A DNA stretch of 64,000 bases from Spirilliplanes yamanashiensis (GTDB lineage Bacteria; Actinomycetota; Actinomycetes; Mycobacteriales; Micromonosporaceae). Shown piece after piece: positions 39,463-46,615 of the stretch (position 1 is its first letter; the number at the start of each line of letters is the position of its first letter). The stretch covers positions 124,001 to 188,000 of the forward strand of contig NZ_BOOY01000032.1 in the NCBI RefSeq assembly GCF_016863475.1. The letters run 5' to 3'. Below the pieces are notes generated by a model, which searched no databases, was not told the DNA's origin, and worked only from the letters and a program-made list of their open reading frames with translations. Both the position numbers and the translations under genes were made by a program.

Positions 39463-40151
39463 TGCGCAGCGTGCTGGCCATCGGGGCGCACCCCGACGAC
39501 ATCGAGCTGGGCTGCGCGGGCACCCTCGCCGCGCACCGGGCCGCCGGCGACGCCGTCACCATGCTGGTGCTCACCGGCGGGCAGAACGGCCCCGGCACCG
39601 ACGCCGAGCGCCGCGCCGAGACCGAGGCGGCCGCCCGCGCCCTGGACTGCCTGCTCGTCTGGGGCCGGCTCGCCGACTGCGCCATGCAGCCGGACACCGC
39701 CACCATCGCCCTCATCGAGAGCGTGCTGGAGAGCGTCGACGCCGACGTCGTGTACGTGCACGCGCCGGACGACTCGCACCAGGACCACCGGGCCGCCGCC
39801 GCGGCCACCCTGTCGGCCGCCCGGCACAGCTCGCGGGTGCTGCACTACCGCAGCCCGTCGACGGTGCGCTTCGAGCCGACCGTGTACGTGGACATCTCGG
39901 CGCACCTGCCGCGCAAGCTCGCCGCCCTGGCCTGCCACCGCAGCCAGGTCGAGGGCTCGGCGATGGTGGAGCCCGACGTCGTGGCCGCCTCCGCCCGGCA
40001 CTTCGGCGCGCAGGCGCGCGTCCGCTACGCCGAGGCGTTCGCGCCGGCCCGGTTCGTCTGGGACCTGCTGCCCGTGCCCGTCCTGCCCGTCGCCGAACCC
40101 GTGGCCCCCCTCGTCCCCGCGCCCGCGTTCGCGCGGGTCGCGGCGTGGTGA
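39462..40151 (+). CDS. PIG-L family deacetylase
   Basis: 229 residues. Zinc-binding motifs AHPDDIELGCAG (N-terminus) and HQDH (in APDDSHQDHRAAA), plus TGGQNGPGTDAERRAETEAAARAL, are those of the PIG-L/MshB N-acetylglucosamine deacetylase family. It likely removes an acetyl group from a GlcNAc-containing intermediate. Its ATG overlaps the stop of the secreted-protein gene by one base (TGATG), and its own stop is overlapped by the GT2 start. Within this operon a GlcNAc-type glycan is also suggested by the WecB-type epimerase. Confidence 0.93.
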   Translation: MRSVLAIGAHPDDIELGCAGTLAAHRAAGDAVTMLVLTGGQNGPGTDAERRAETEAAARALDCLLVWGRLADCAMQPDTATIALIESVLESVDADVVYVHAPDDSHQDHRAAAAATLSAARHSSRVLHYRSPSTVRFEPTVYVDISAHLPRKLAALACHRSQVEGSAMVEPDVVAASARHFGAQARVRYAEAFAPARFVWDLLPVPVLPVAEPVAPLVPAPAFARVAAW

Positions 40152-41587
40152 CGCGGGCGCCGTCCTCCTCCTTCCCGGGGCGGCGCCGCGCCGCCCGTGC
40201 CGCCCGTGCCGAGCACCACCGGCCCGCCCTCGCCGCCTACGCGGTGCTGTTCGCCGCCGCGGTGGCGCTGTTCGGGATCGACCCCGTGCTGGGCGCGATC
40301 GCCACCGTCCTCAACGTCGTCTTCCTGCTGTTCTTCTTCCGGCACCTGGCCTTCGCGATCTCGGCCGCCCGGTGGGCGGAGCGGGACCTGGCGGCGCCCA
40401 CCGTCGGCGCCGAGTCGTTCACGCCGACTATCGCCGTGCTCGTCGCGTGCAAGGACGAGGAGCTCGTCGTCGACGGCATGGTGGCGGCGCTGCTCGCGCT
40501 GGACTACCCGCACGAGGCGATGACCGTGGTCGTCGTCGACGACGCGTCCACCGACGGCACCGGCGCCCGGCTGGACGCGTGGGCGGCCGCCAGCCCGCGG
40601 CTGCGGGTGCTGCACCGCGCCCCCGGCGCGGGCGGCGGCAAGTCCGGCGCGCTCAACGACGCCCTCGCCATGGTCGACGCCGACGTGGCGGTCATCTTCG
40701 ACGCCGACCACCAGCCGGAGCGCTCGGTGCTGCGCCGGCTCGTGCGGCACTTCCGCGACCCCAACGTGGGCGCCGTGATGGGCCGCTGCGTGGTGCGCAA
40801 CGGCGTCGAGTCGTCGCTGGCCTCCACCATCTTCATCGACTACCTGTCCGGCTACCTGGTCAACGAGTACGGCCGGCAGGCCCTGTTCGAGCTGCCCGCG
40901 TACGGCGGCGCGAACTGCGCGGTGCGCACCGACCTGCTGCACTCCCTGGGCGGCTGGAACCCGCACACCGTCACCGAGGACACCGACCTGACGCTGCGCG
41001 TGCTGCTCGGCGGGCACCGGGTGCGCTACGACCCGACCGCGGTCGACTTCGAGGAGGCCGTGCTGTCGTCGCGGCGGTTCTGGAAGCAGCGCTACCGCTG
41101 GGCGCGGGGGCACCAGAAGTGCCTGCGCGACTACTGGCGGCCGATGCTGGCCAGCCCGCACCTGACGCTCGCCCAGAAGGCCGAGACGATGCTGTTCCTC
41201 TGGGTCTACCACGTGCCGGTGCTGTGCGGGCTGGGCCTGCTGCTGATCTCGCTGCGCGCGTTCGGCATCGGCGGCACGTCGGGCATCACGCTGCTGCCGC
41301 TGTCGGCGCTGCTGTTCGCCGGGCCGTTCTGCGAGCTCGCGGTCGGGCTGCTGCTGGGCCGGGTGGAGCGGCGGGCCGCGTGGATGCTGGTCGGCTTCAT
41401 CCCCGCGTTCGGGATGTCGATCCTGACCGCCACGGCCGCGTATCTCGACGGAATGTGGGGAAGGCGTTACAGCTGGTCGAAGACGGCGCGCTCCGGCGCG
41501 ACGTCCGCGCCGGCGGCGCCGGTCCCGGCCGCCGCCGCGCCGGCCACGGCGACCGTCTCGTTCGCCCGGCGGGGGGTGGCGGCGTGA
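40148..41587 (+). CDS. Processive family 2 glycosyltransferase (cellulose/chitin/PNAG synthase-like)
   Basis: About 479 residues. Two N-terminal transmembrane helices, a GT-A catalytic domain and a C-terminal set of three to four helices. All processive GT2 motifs are present: DDAS, DAD (IFDADHQPE), TED (HTVTEDTDL) and QxxRW (QRYRWARG). It would polymerise and probably translocate a beta-linked sugar chain. The adjacent deacetylase and UDP-GlcNAc 2-epimerase suggest N-acetylhexosamine substrate; that is inference. GTG start overlaps the preceding TGA; a GTG one codon earlier is also possible. Confidence 0.92.
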   Translation: MTRAPSSSFPGRRRAARAARAEHHRPALAAYAVLFAAAVALFGIDPVLGAIATVLNVVFLLFFFRHLAFAISAARWAERDLAAPTVGAESFTPTIAVLVACKDEELVVDGMVAALLALDYPHEAMTVVVVDDASTDGTGARLDAWAAASPRLRVLHRAPGAGGGKSGALNDALAMVDADVAVIFDADHQPERSVLRRLVRHFRDPNVGAVMGRCVVRNGVESSLASTIFIDYLSGYLVNEYGRQALFELPAYGGANCAVRTDLLHSLGGWNPHTVTEDTDLTLRVLLGGHRVRYDPTAVDFEEAVLSSRRFWKQRYRWARGHQKCLRDYWRPMLASPHLTLAQKAETMLFLWVYHVPVLCGLGLLLISLRAFGIGGTSGITLLPLSALLFAGPFCELAVGLLLGRVERRAAWMLVGFIPAFGMSILTATAAYLDGMWGRRYSWSKTARSGATSAPAAPVPAAAAPATATVSFARRGVAA

Positions 41588-43686
41588 GCACGCTGGTGCA
41601 CCGGCGGCTGGACCGCCGGCTCGACCGCACCCTCGCCCGCGCGGCGGGGCGGCCGGCCCCCGGCGGCACGACCGTGCGCCGGCACCTGGTGCTGCTGGAG
41701 ATCGCGTTCGCGGTCGCCTGGTGCGCCGGCGGCTTCGCCCTGCTCATCGAGTGGGCGCGCAGGTTCGAGGTGGCGCTGGCCACCGGCGTGCTGGACGCGT
41801 TCGGGCTCGGCGGCCAGATCTCCGGCGTGCTCGGCGACGCGTTCCTGGTCTTCGGGCCGGACGGCTCGCCGGTGGTGGCCGAGATGAGCGCCTCCTGCTC
41901 GGCGCTGACCAGCGTGCTGGCCCTGTCCGCGCTGGCGGTCGTGGCGCTGCGCCGCCGCGCCCAGGTCGTCGTCGGCCTGGCCGCCGCGTGCGCGTTCGTG
42001 CTGTTCGCCAACCAGCTGCGGCTGATCCTGTCGCTGCTCGCCGGCCGGTACCTCGCGGTGGACGCGCTGGTGTTCTTCCACGACTGGGTGGGCGCCCTGC
42101 TCAACTTCGCCTACACCCTCATCGGACTGCTCATCATGATCGGACTGACGATGCACGACGCGCAGCAGGCGGAGCAGGACCGCACCGGCCGGCACACCGC
42201 GAACCGTCCCGACGCCTGGGCCCGCCCGGGCCTCGGCTACCGGGCGCCCGTGGCGGGCGCGCCGCAGGGCCCGCCAGTGCGGGTCGCCGCCTGGCTGCAC
42301 CGGAACGTGCTGCCGGCGCCGGTGTCGCGGTGGCTGAACGCCCGCCGCGAGGCGCGCCGCGTCGACTACCGGGTGGGCCACCAGACCGCCGGGCGCCGCG
42401 CCGCCGCCGTGCGCGAGCTGGCCGGCCGCGGCCTGGGCGTGCACACCGCCACCCTGCTCGCGGTCGCCACCCACGAGACCGACCCGATCGTGCTGGACGC
42501 CCTCGCCGACGCCGTCGCCGCCCGCCAGTGGGAGCCGGTCAGCGCGAGGGACGTCGTCGCGCTGCGGCTGTGGGCGCGGGCGTGGCTGATGCGCGCGCCG
42601 GTGCGCCGCGACCTGCCCGGCGGCTCCGGCCGCCTCGTCGCCGTCACCGGCGCCGGCGGGCCCGCCGGGGTGGCGGTCATCCGCGCGCTGCAGGCCGCCG
42701 GCGACCACGTCGTCGCGCTGGACGCCAACCCCGACGCGGTCGGCCTGCGCCTGGGCGGCATCGCCGTCGTGCTCCCCCGCGCCGACGCGCCCGGGTACGC
42801 CGAGGCGCTGCTGGCCGCCGTCGCGGAGCACCGCCCAGCCGCGCTGGTGTGCACCGTCGCCGAGGAGTACGCGGCCCTGACCCCGCTGGCCGGCCGCCTC
42901 GCGGAGCTGGGCTGCCGCACCTGGCTGCCGTCGCCCGCCGCCGCCGAGACGTGCCTGGACAAGGCGGCGTTCGCGGCCGCCCTGCACGCCGCCGGCGTGC
43001 CGCACCCGGCGACCGTGCGCACCGCCCGCGAGGCCGCCCTGCTCGGCGGCCCGTGGGTGGTCAAGCCGGCCCGCGGCCGCGGCTCGCGCGACGTCGTCAT
43101 GGTCGACCACTCGGCCGACCTGGACCACGCGTTCGCCGCCGTGCCCGGCGCCATCGCCCAGCCCCGGCTGACCGGCCTGGAGTTCACCGCCGACGCGCTC
43201 GTCGGCCGCGACGGCACGCTGCTGACGTGCGTGCCGCGCTGGCGCGACGAGACCCGCGGCGGCATCTCCACCCGCGGCACGACGTTCGACTCGGCGGCCG
43301 TCACGGCGGTCGTCGCGGCGACGCTGCGCGCCGTCGGGCACACCGGCCCGGCCAACGTGCAGGGCTTCGTGGCCGACCCCGAGCGGCTCGCCGCCGACCC
43401 GGAGGCGCCCGTCCGGGTGACCGTCGTGGAGGTGAACCCGCGCTTCTCGGGTGGATTGCCGCTGACGCTCGCATCCGGCGCCGACGTCGTGGGTACGTAC
43501 GTGGACGGCATCCTCGACCCCGCCGCCGAGCTGCCCCGCCTGACCTTCCGCCCCGGCACCCGGATGGCCCGCTACTTCTCCGAGGTCTACTACGCGGCCG
43601 ACGGCGCCGCCCTCCCCGATCCCCTGGCCGCCGCCCCCGCGGTTGCCCCGCAGTCCCCCGCGATCCTGGAAGAGGTGGCCCCATGA
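41584..43686 (+). CDS. Exosortase/archaeosortase-family protease fused to ATP-grasp ligase
   Basis: 700 residues, uninterrupted. Residues ~35-190 are a polytopic exosortase domain with the expected active-site trio: Cys105 (SASCSALTS), Arg146 (NQLRLI) and His166 (FHDWVG), each near the end of a membrane helix. Residues ~270-335 form a short HEAT-like helical region. Residues ~348-680 are a Rossmann plus ATP-grasp module like CarB/D-Ala ligase: VAVTGAGGPAG, nucleotide lysine at 494 (WVVKPARGRG), metal ligands Glu616 and Asn618 (VEVNPRFSGG). Exosortases cleave and probably re-ligate CTERM-tagged proteins; ATP-grasp enzymes form amide bonds from carboxylates. A fused pair suggests cleavage and conjugation in one polypeptide. 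GTGA overlap with the GT2 gene and ATGA overlap with wecB. Confidence 0.88.
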   Translation: MSTLVHRRLDRRLDRTLARAAGRPAPGGTTVRRHLVLLEIAFAVAWCAGGFALLIEWARRFEVALATGVLDAFGLGGQISGVLGDAFLVFGPDGSPVVAEMSASCSALTSVLALSALAVVALRRRAQVVVGLAAACAFVLFANQLRLILSLLAGRYLAVDALVFFHDWVGALLNFAYTLIGLLIMIGLTMHDAQQAEQDRTGRHTANRPDAWARPGLGYRAPVAGAPQGPPVRVAAWLHRNVLPAPVSRWLNARREARRVDYRVGHQTAGRRAAAVRELAGRGLGVHTATLLAVATHETDPIVLDALADAVAARQWEPVSARDVVALRLWARAWLMRAPVRRDLPGGSGRLVAVTGAGGPAGVAVIRALQAAGDHVVALDANPDAVGLRLGGIAVVLPRADAPGYAEALLAAVAEHRPAALVCTVAEEYAALTPLAGRLAELGCRTWLPSPAAAETCLDKAAFAAALHAAGVPHPATVRTAREAALLGGPWVVKPARGRGSRDVVMVDHSADLDHAFAAVPGAIAQPRLTGLEFTADALVGRDGTLLTCVPRWRDETRGGISTRGTTFDSAAVTAVVAATLRAVGHTGPANVQGFVADPERLAADPEAPVRVTVVEVNPRFSGGLPLTLASGADVVGTYVDGILDPAAELPRLTFRPGTRMARYFSEVYYAADGAALPDPLAAAPAVAPQSPAILEEVAP

Positions 43687-44867
43687 TCCGTCAGTCCTGG
43701 CCCTCCCGCCCCGTCCGCCGGCACGTCCTGGTGCCCTTCGGCACCCGGCCCGAGGTGATCAAGCTGGCGCCCGTCGTCTCGGCCCTGCGCGCCGTCGGCC
43801 ACCGGGTGACCGCCGTCGACACCGGCCAGCACGCCGACGCCGCGATGAGCGGGTTCCTGCAGGCCGAGCTGGGCCTCGCGGCCGAGGTGCGGCTCAGCCT
43901 GCCCGACGGCCCGGAACGCCAGGCCGCCCTGCTCGACGGCGCCGCCCGCACGCTGGCCGCGCACCGCCCCGACCTCGTGCTCGCCCTCGGCGACACCCAC
44001 ACCGTGCCCGCGTACGCGCTGGCCGCCCGCACCGCCGGCGTGCCGTTCGCGCACCTCGAGGCCGGCCTGCGCAGCTTCAACCTGCGCAGCGTCGAGGAGG
44101 TCAACCGCCGCGTCGCCGCCGCCACCGCCCAGCTGCACTTCGCCCCCACCGGGCGGGCCGCCGCGTTCCTGGCCGGCGAGGGCGTCGACGCGCGCCGGGT
44201 GGTCGTCGTCGGCAACCCGGTCGTGGACGCCCTGCAGCACCGCGGCGTGCTGCCCGTGCCGGCAGACCGGCGCCGCGGCGTGCTCGTCACCGCGCACCGG
44301 GCGTCGAACGTCGACGACCCGCAGCGGCTGGACCGGCTCGTCGGGCTCGTCGAGCGGCTGGCCGCCGGGACCGGGCCGGTCACCTTCCCCGTGCACCCGC
44401 GCACCGCCGACCGGCTGCGCGCCTGCGGCCTGCACGACCGCCTGGCCGCCGCGCCGGGCGTCACGCTGACCGACCCGCTGCCGTACGAGGAGCTGCTCAC
44501 CGCCCTGGCCGCCGCCCGGGTGGTGGTGACCGACTCGGGCGGGCTGCAGGAGGAGGCCGCGTACCTGGGCGTGCCCGTGGTCGTGCTGCGCCGCTCCACC
44601 CCGCGCTGGGAGGGCGTCGAGTCGGGCGCCGCCGTGCTCACCGGCATCACCAGCGACGACGAGGCCGCCCGCGCGCTGGCCGCGGCGCAGCGCCTGGCCG
44701 CGCCGGACGCCCTCGCCCGGGTGGCGGCGCTGCCGTGCCCGTACGGCGACGGCGCCACCGGCCTGCGCGTCGCCGCGGTGCTCGCCGACCCGGCCACCGA
44801 CGCCCTGCTGACCCTCGACGAGCCGGACTACACCGACGGCACCCGCCCGTGGCAGGTCGCGGCGTGA
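43683..44867 (+). CDS. wecB: UDP-N-acetylglucosamine 2-epimerase (non-hydrolysing)
   Basis: 394 residues, GT-B-like fold with family motifs PFGTRPEVIKLAPVV, DTGQHADAAM, ALGDTHT, HLEAGLRSFN, TAHRASNVDDP, FPVHPRT and TDSGGLQEEAAYLGVP. It interconverts UDP-GlcNAc and UDP-ManNAc, providing ManNAc units for surface glycans. Its ATG overlaps the exosortase stop (ATGA), and its own stop overlaps the HAD start, so it belongs to the six-gene coupled operon. Confidence 0.93.
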   Translation: MIRQSWPSRPVRRHVLVPFGTRPEVIKLAPVVSALRAVGHRVTAVDTGQHADAAMSGFLQAELGLAAEVRLSLPDGPERQAALLDGAARTLAAHRPDLVLALGDTHTVPAYALAARTAGVPFAHLEAGLRSFNLRSVEEVNRRVAAATAQLHFAPTGRAAAFLAGEGVDARRVVVVGNPVVDALQHRGVLPVPADRRRGVLVTAHRASNVDDPQRLDRLVGLVERLAAGTGPVTFPVHPRTADRLRACGLHDRLAAAPGVTLTDPLPYEELLTALAAARVVVTDSGGLQEEAAYLGVPVVVLRRSTPRWEGVESGAAVLTGITSDDEAARALAAAQRLAAPDALARVAALPCPYGDGATGLRVAAVLADPATDALLTLDEPDYTDGTRPWQVAA

Positions 44868-45541
44868 CTCCCGCCGGCATCGTCGTCGACCTCGACGACA
44901 CCCTCTACCCGCAGGCGGCGTACCTGGCCGGGGCGGCCCGCGCGGTCGGCCGGGCGGGCGGCGCCCTCGGGCTGGACCCGCTGCGGCTGGCCCGGCTGGT
45001 GCGCCGGCAGCTGGTCGCCGGGTCCGACGCGGGCGGCACCGTCGACCGGGCGCTGGCCGCCTACGGGGTGGCCGACCCCGCGCCGGTGCTGCCGGCGCTG
45101 GTCGCCGCGTTCGCCGGCTACCGGCCGCGCCGCCTGCCGCTCTACCCCGGCGCGGCCGAGGCGCTGGCCGCGCTGCGGGCCCGGTTCCCGGTGGTCTGCC
45201 TGACCGACGGCGACCCGGCGATCCAGCGGGCCAAGCTCGCCGCGACCGGCCTGACCGGCGCGTTCACCGCGGTGGTCATCACCGACGAGCTGGGCGGACG
45301 CGCCTGCCGCAAGCCGGACCCCGCCGGCCTGCTGCACGCCGCCGCGCTGCTCGGCGTCGGCGCCGCCGACCTGCTGGTCATCGGCGACCGCCCCGGCAAG
45401 GACGTCGCGGTGGCCGCGGCGCTCGGGGCGCGGTCGATCCGGGTGCGCACCGGCGAGCACTTCGCGGCGCCCAGCGTGCCGCGCGCGACCGCCGAGGCGG
45501 CCACCCTCGCCGGGGCGACGGAGCTGCTCCTGGCGGGTTGA
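44864..45541 (+). CDS. HAD-superfamily phosphatase, last gene of exosortase operon
   Basis: 225 residues. Motif I VVDLDDTLYPQAAYL, motif II CLTDGDP, motif III CRKPDPAGLL and motif IV LVIGDRPGKDV. The LDDTLY form of motif I is common in HAD enzymes acting on sugar or nucleotide phosphates. GTG start overlaps the wecB stop. In context it may dephosphorylate a sugar-phosphate or lipid-phosphate intermediate of the same glycan pathway; this is inference. Confidence 0.9.
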   Translation: MTPAGIVVDLDDTLYPQAAYLAGAARAVGRAGGALGLDPLRLARLVRRQLVAGSDAGGTVDRALAAYGVADPAPVLPALVAAFAGYRPRRLPLYPGAAEALAALRARFPVVCLTDGDPAIQRAKLAATGLTGAFTAVVITDELGGRACRKPDPAGLLHAAALLGVGAADLLVIGDRPGKDVAVAAALGARSIRVRTGEHFAAPSVPRATAEAATLAGATELLLAG

Positions 45542-45603
45542 GGTTATCCGGCTCGGATGCAACGGACCGGCAACCGAGCGTCACCGGAACACGGACCTGA
45601 GGT

Positions 45604-45632
45604 CACAGAGAGTTTCCCTTGTCAGCCGGTAG
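45604..45632 (+). promoter_or_regulatory. Weak FliA-type promoter candidate before the first sigma gene
   Basis: CACA (45604-45607), 17-nt spacer, GCCGGTAG (45625-45632), 36 nt before the ATG. Each box has one mismatch to the motif seen at the exosortase and TasA-like genes. Possible autoregulation. Confidence 0.3.
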
Positions 45633-45668
45633 GGCCTGCGGGCCACCAGCACACGGGGGAACTTCAGC

Positions 45669-46568
45669 ATGACGATCGCCACGACCGACCTGATCGAGAC
45701 GACCGCCACGACCGGTGCCGCGAGCCCGCTGTCCGCGGCCGAGCAGGAGCAGCTCATCACCGCGCACATCCCGCTGGTGGGCCACATCGTGCGCGACATG
45801 CTGACCCGGGTGCCCAACCACGTGCACCGCGACGACCTCACCAGCGGCGGCCTGACCGCGCTGGTCACCGCGGCCCGGTCGTTCGACCCGGAGCGGGGCA
45901 TCCCGTTCCACCGGTTCGCCACCACCCGCATCCGCGGCGCCCTGCTCGACGAGCTGCGCGCCCTGGACTGGGCCAGCCGCTCGGTGCGCAGCCGCGCCCG
46001 CCAGGCCGACACCGCCCGCGAGCAGCTCATGAACACCCTGGGCCGCACGCCCACCCCGGCCGAGCTGGCCGCCGCCCTCGGCACCACCGCCGACGACCTG
46101 CACAACACCAGCAACGACGTGCAGCGCGCGGTCGTGCTGTCGCTGCAGGGCTTCGCCGCCGGCACCGCCGAGGACATGGTCACCGAGCGCACCCCCGGCC
46201 CGGAGGAGACGCTGCTGCGCCGCGAGCAGATCGGCTACCTGCACCACGCCATCGAGGCGCTGCCGGAGCGGCTGCGCAAGGTCGTCGCCGAGTACTACCT
46301 CGACGAGCGGCCGATGACCGAGATCGCCGCCGAGCTGGGCGTCACCGAGTCGCGGGTGTCGCAGCTGCGCTCCGAGGCGCTCGCCCTGCTCAAGGACGGC
46401 ATGAACGCCCAGCTCGACCCCGACCTGCTGGCCGCCCAGGAGCGCCCGGACGGCTGCGTGGCCAAGCGCCGGGCCAGCTACTACGCCAGCATCGCCGAGC
46501 GCTCGACCGTGCACTCGCGCCTGCAGCACACCACGCCGCAGGGCATGCCCGTCCGCTCCGCCGCCTGA
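45669..46568 (+). CDS. FliA/WhiG-type sigma-70 family factor (paralog 1)
   Basis: 299 residues. Region 2: PLVGHIVRDMLTRVPNHVHRDDL and FDPERGIPFHRFATTRIRGALLDELRALDW (the sigma28-type core and -10 recognition). Region 3: LMNTLGRTPTPAELAAALG. Region 4: LPERLRKVVAEYYLDERPMTEIAAELGVTESRVSQLRSEAL, the typical FliA -35 reading helix. A C-terminal extension of ~55 residues (from DPDLLAAQERPDGCVAKRR) is shared with the second sigma factor 3.2 kb away. The start is ATG with GGGGGA upstream. It directly follows the exosortase operon and could read its CTCA-N16-GCCGA promoter. Confidence 0.92.
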   Translation: MTIATTDLIETTATTGAASPLSAAEQEQLITAHIPLVGHIVRDMLTRVPNHVHRDDLTSGGLTALVTAARSFDPERGIPFHRFATTRIRGALLDELRALDWASRSVRSRARQADTAREQLMNTLGRTPTPAELAAALGTTADDLHNTSNDVQRAVVLSLQGFAAGTAEDMVTERTPGPEETLLRREQIGYLHHAIEALPERLRKVVAEYYLDERPMTEIAAELGVTESRVSQLRSEALALLKDGMNAQLDPDLLAAQERPDGCVAKRRASYYASIAERSTVHSRLQHTTPQGMPVRSAA

Positions 46569-46587
46569 CCCGCCACGACGCCGCGCG

Positions 46588-46615
46588 CCCGCCCCTCCTA
46601 CGCGGAGAGGGCGGG
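46588..46615. terminator. Hairpin between convergent sigma and HelD genes
   Basis: CCCGCCCCTC and GAGGGCGGG can pair (nine base pairs with one bulge) around a 9-nt loop. No T-tract follows. It overlaps the last codons of the HelD gene, and may serve both convergent transcripts. Confidence 0.4.
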
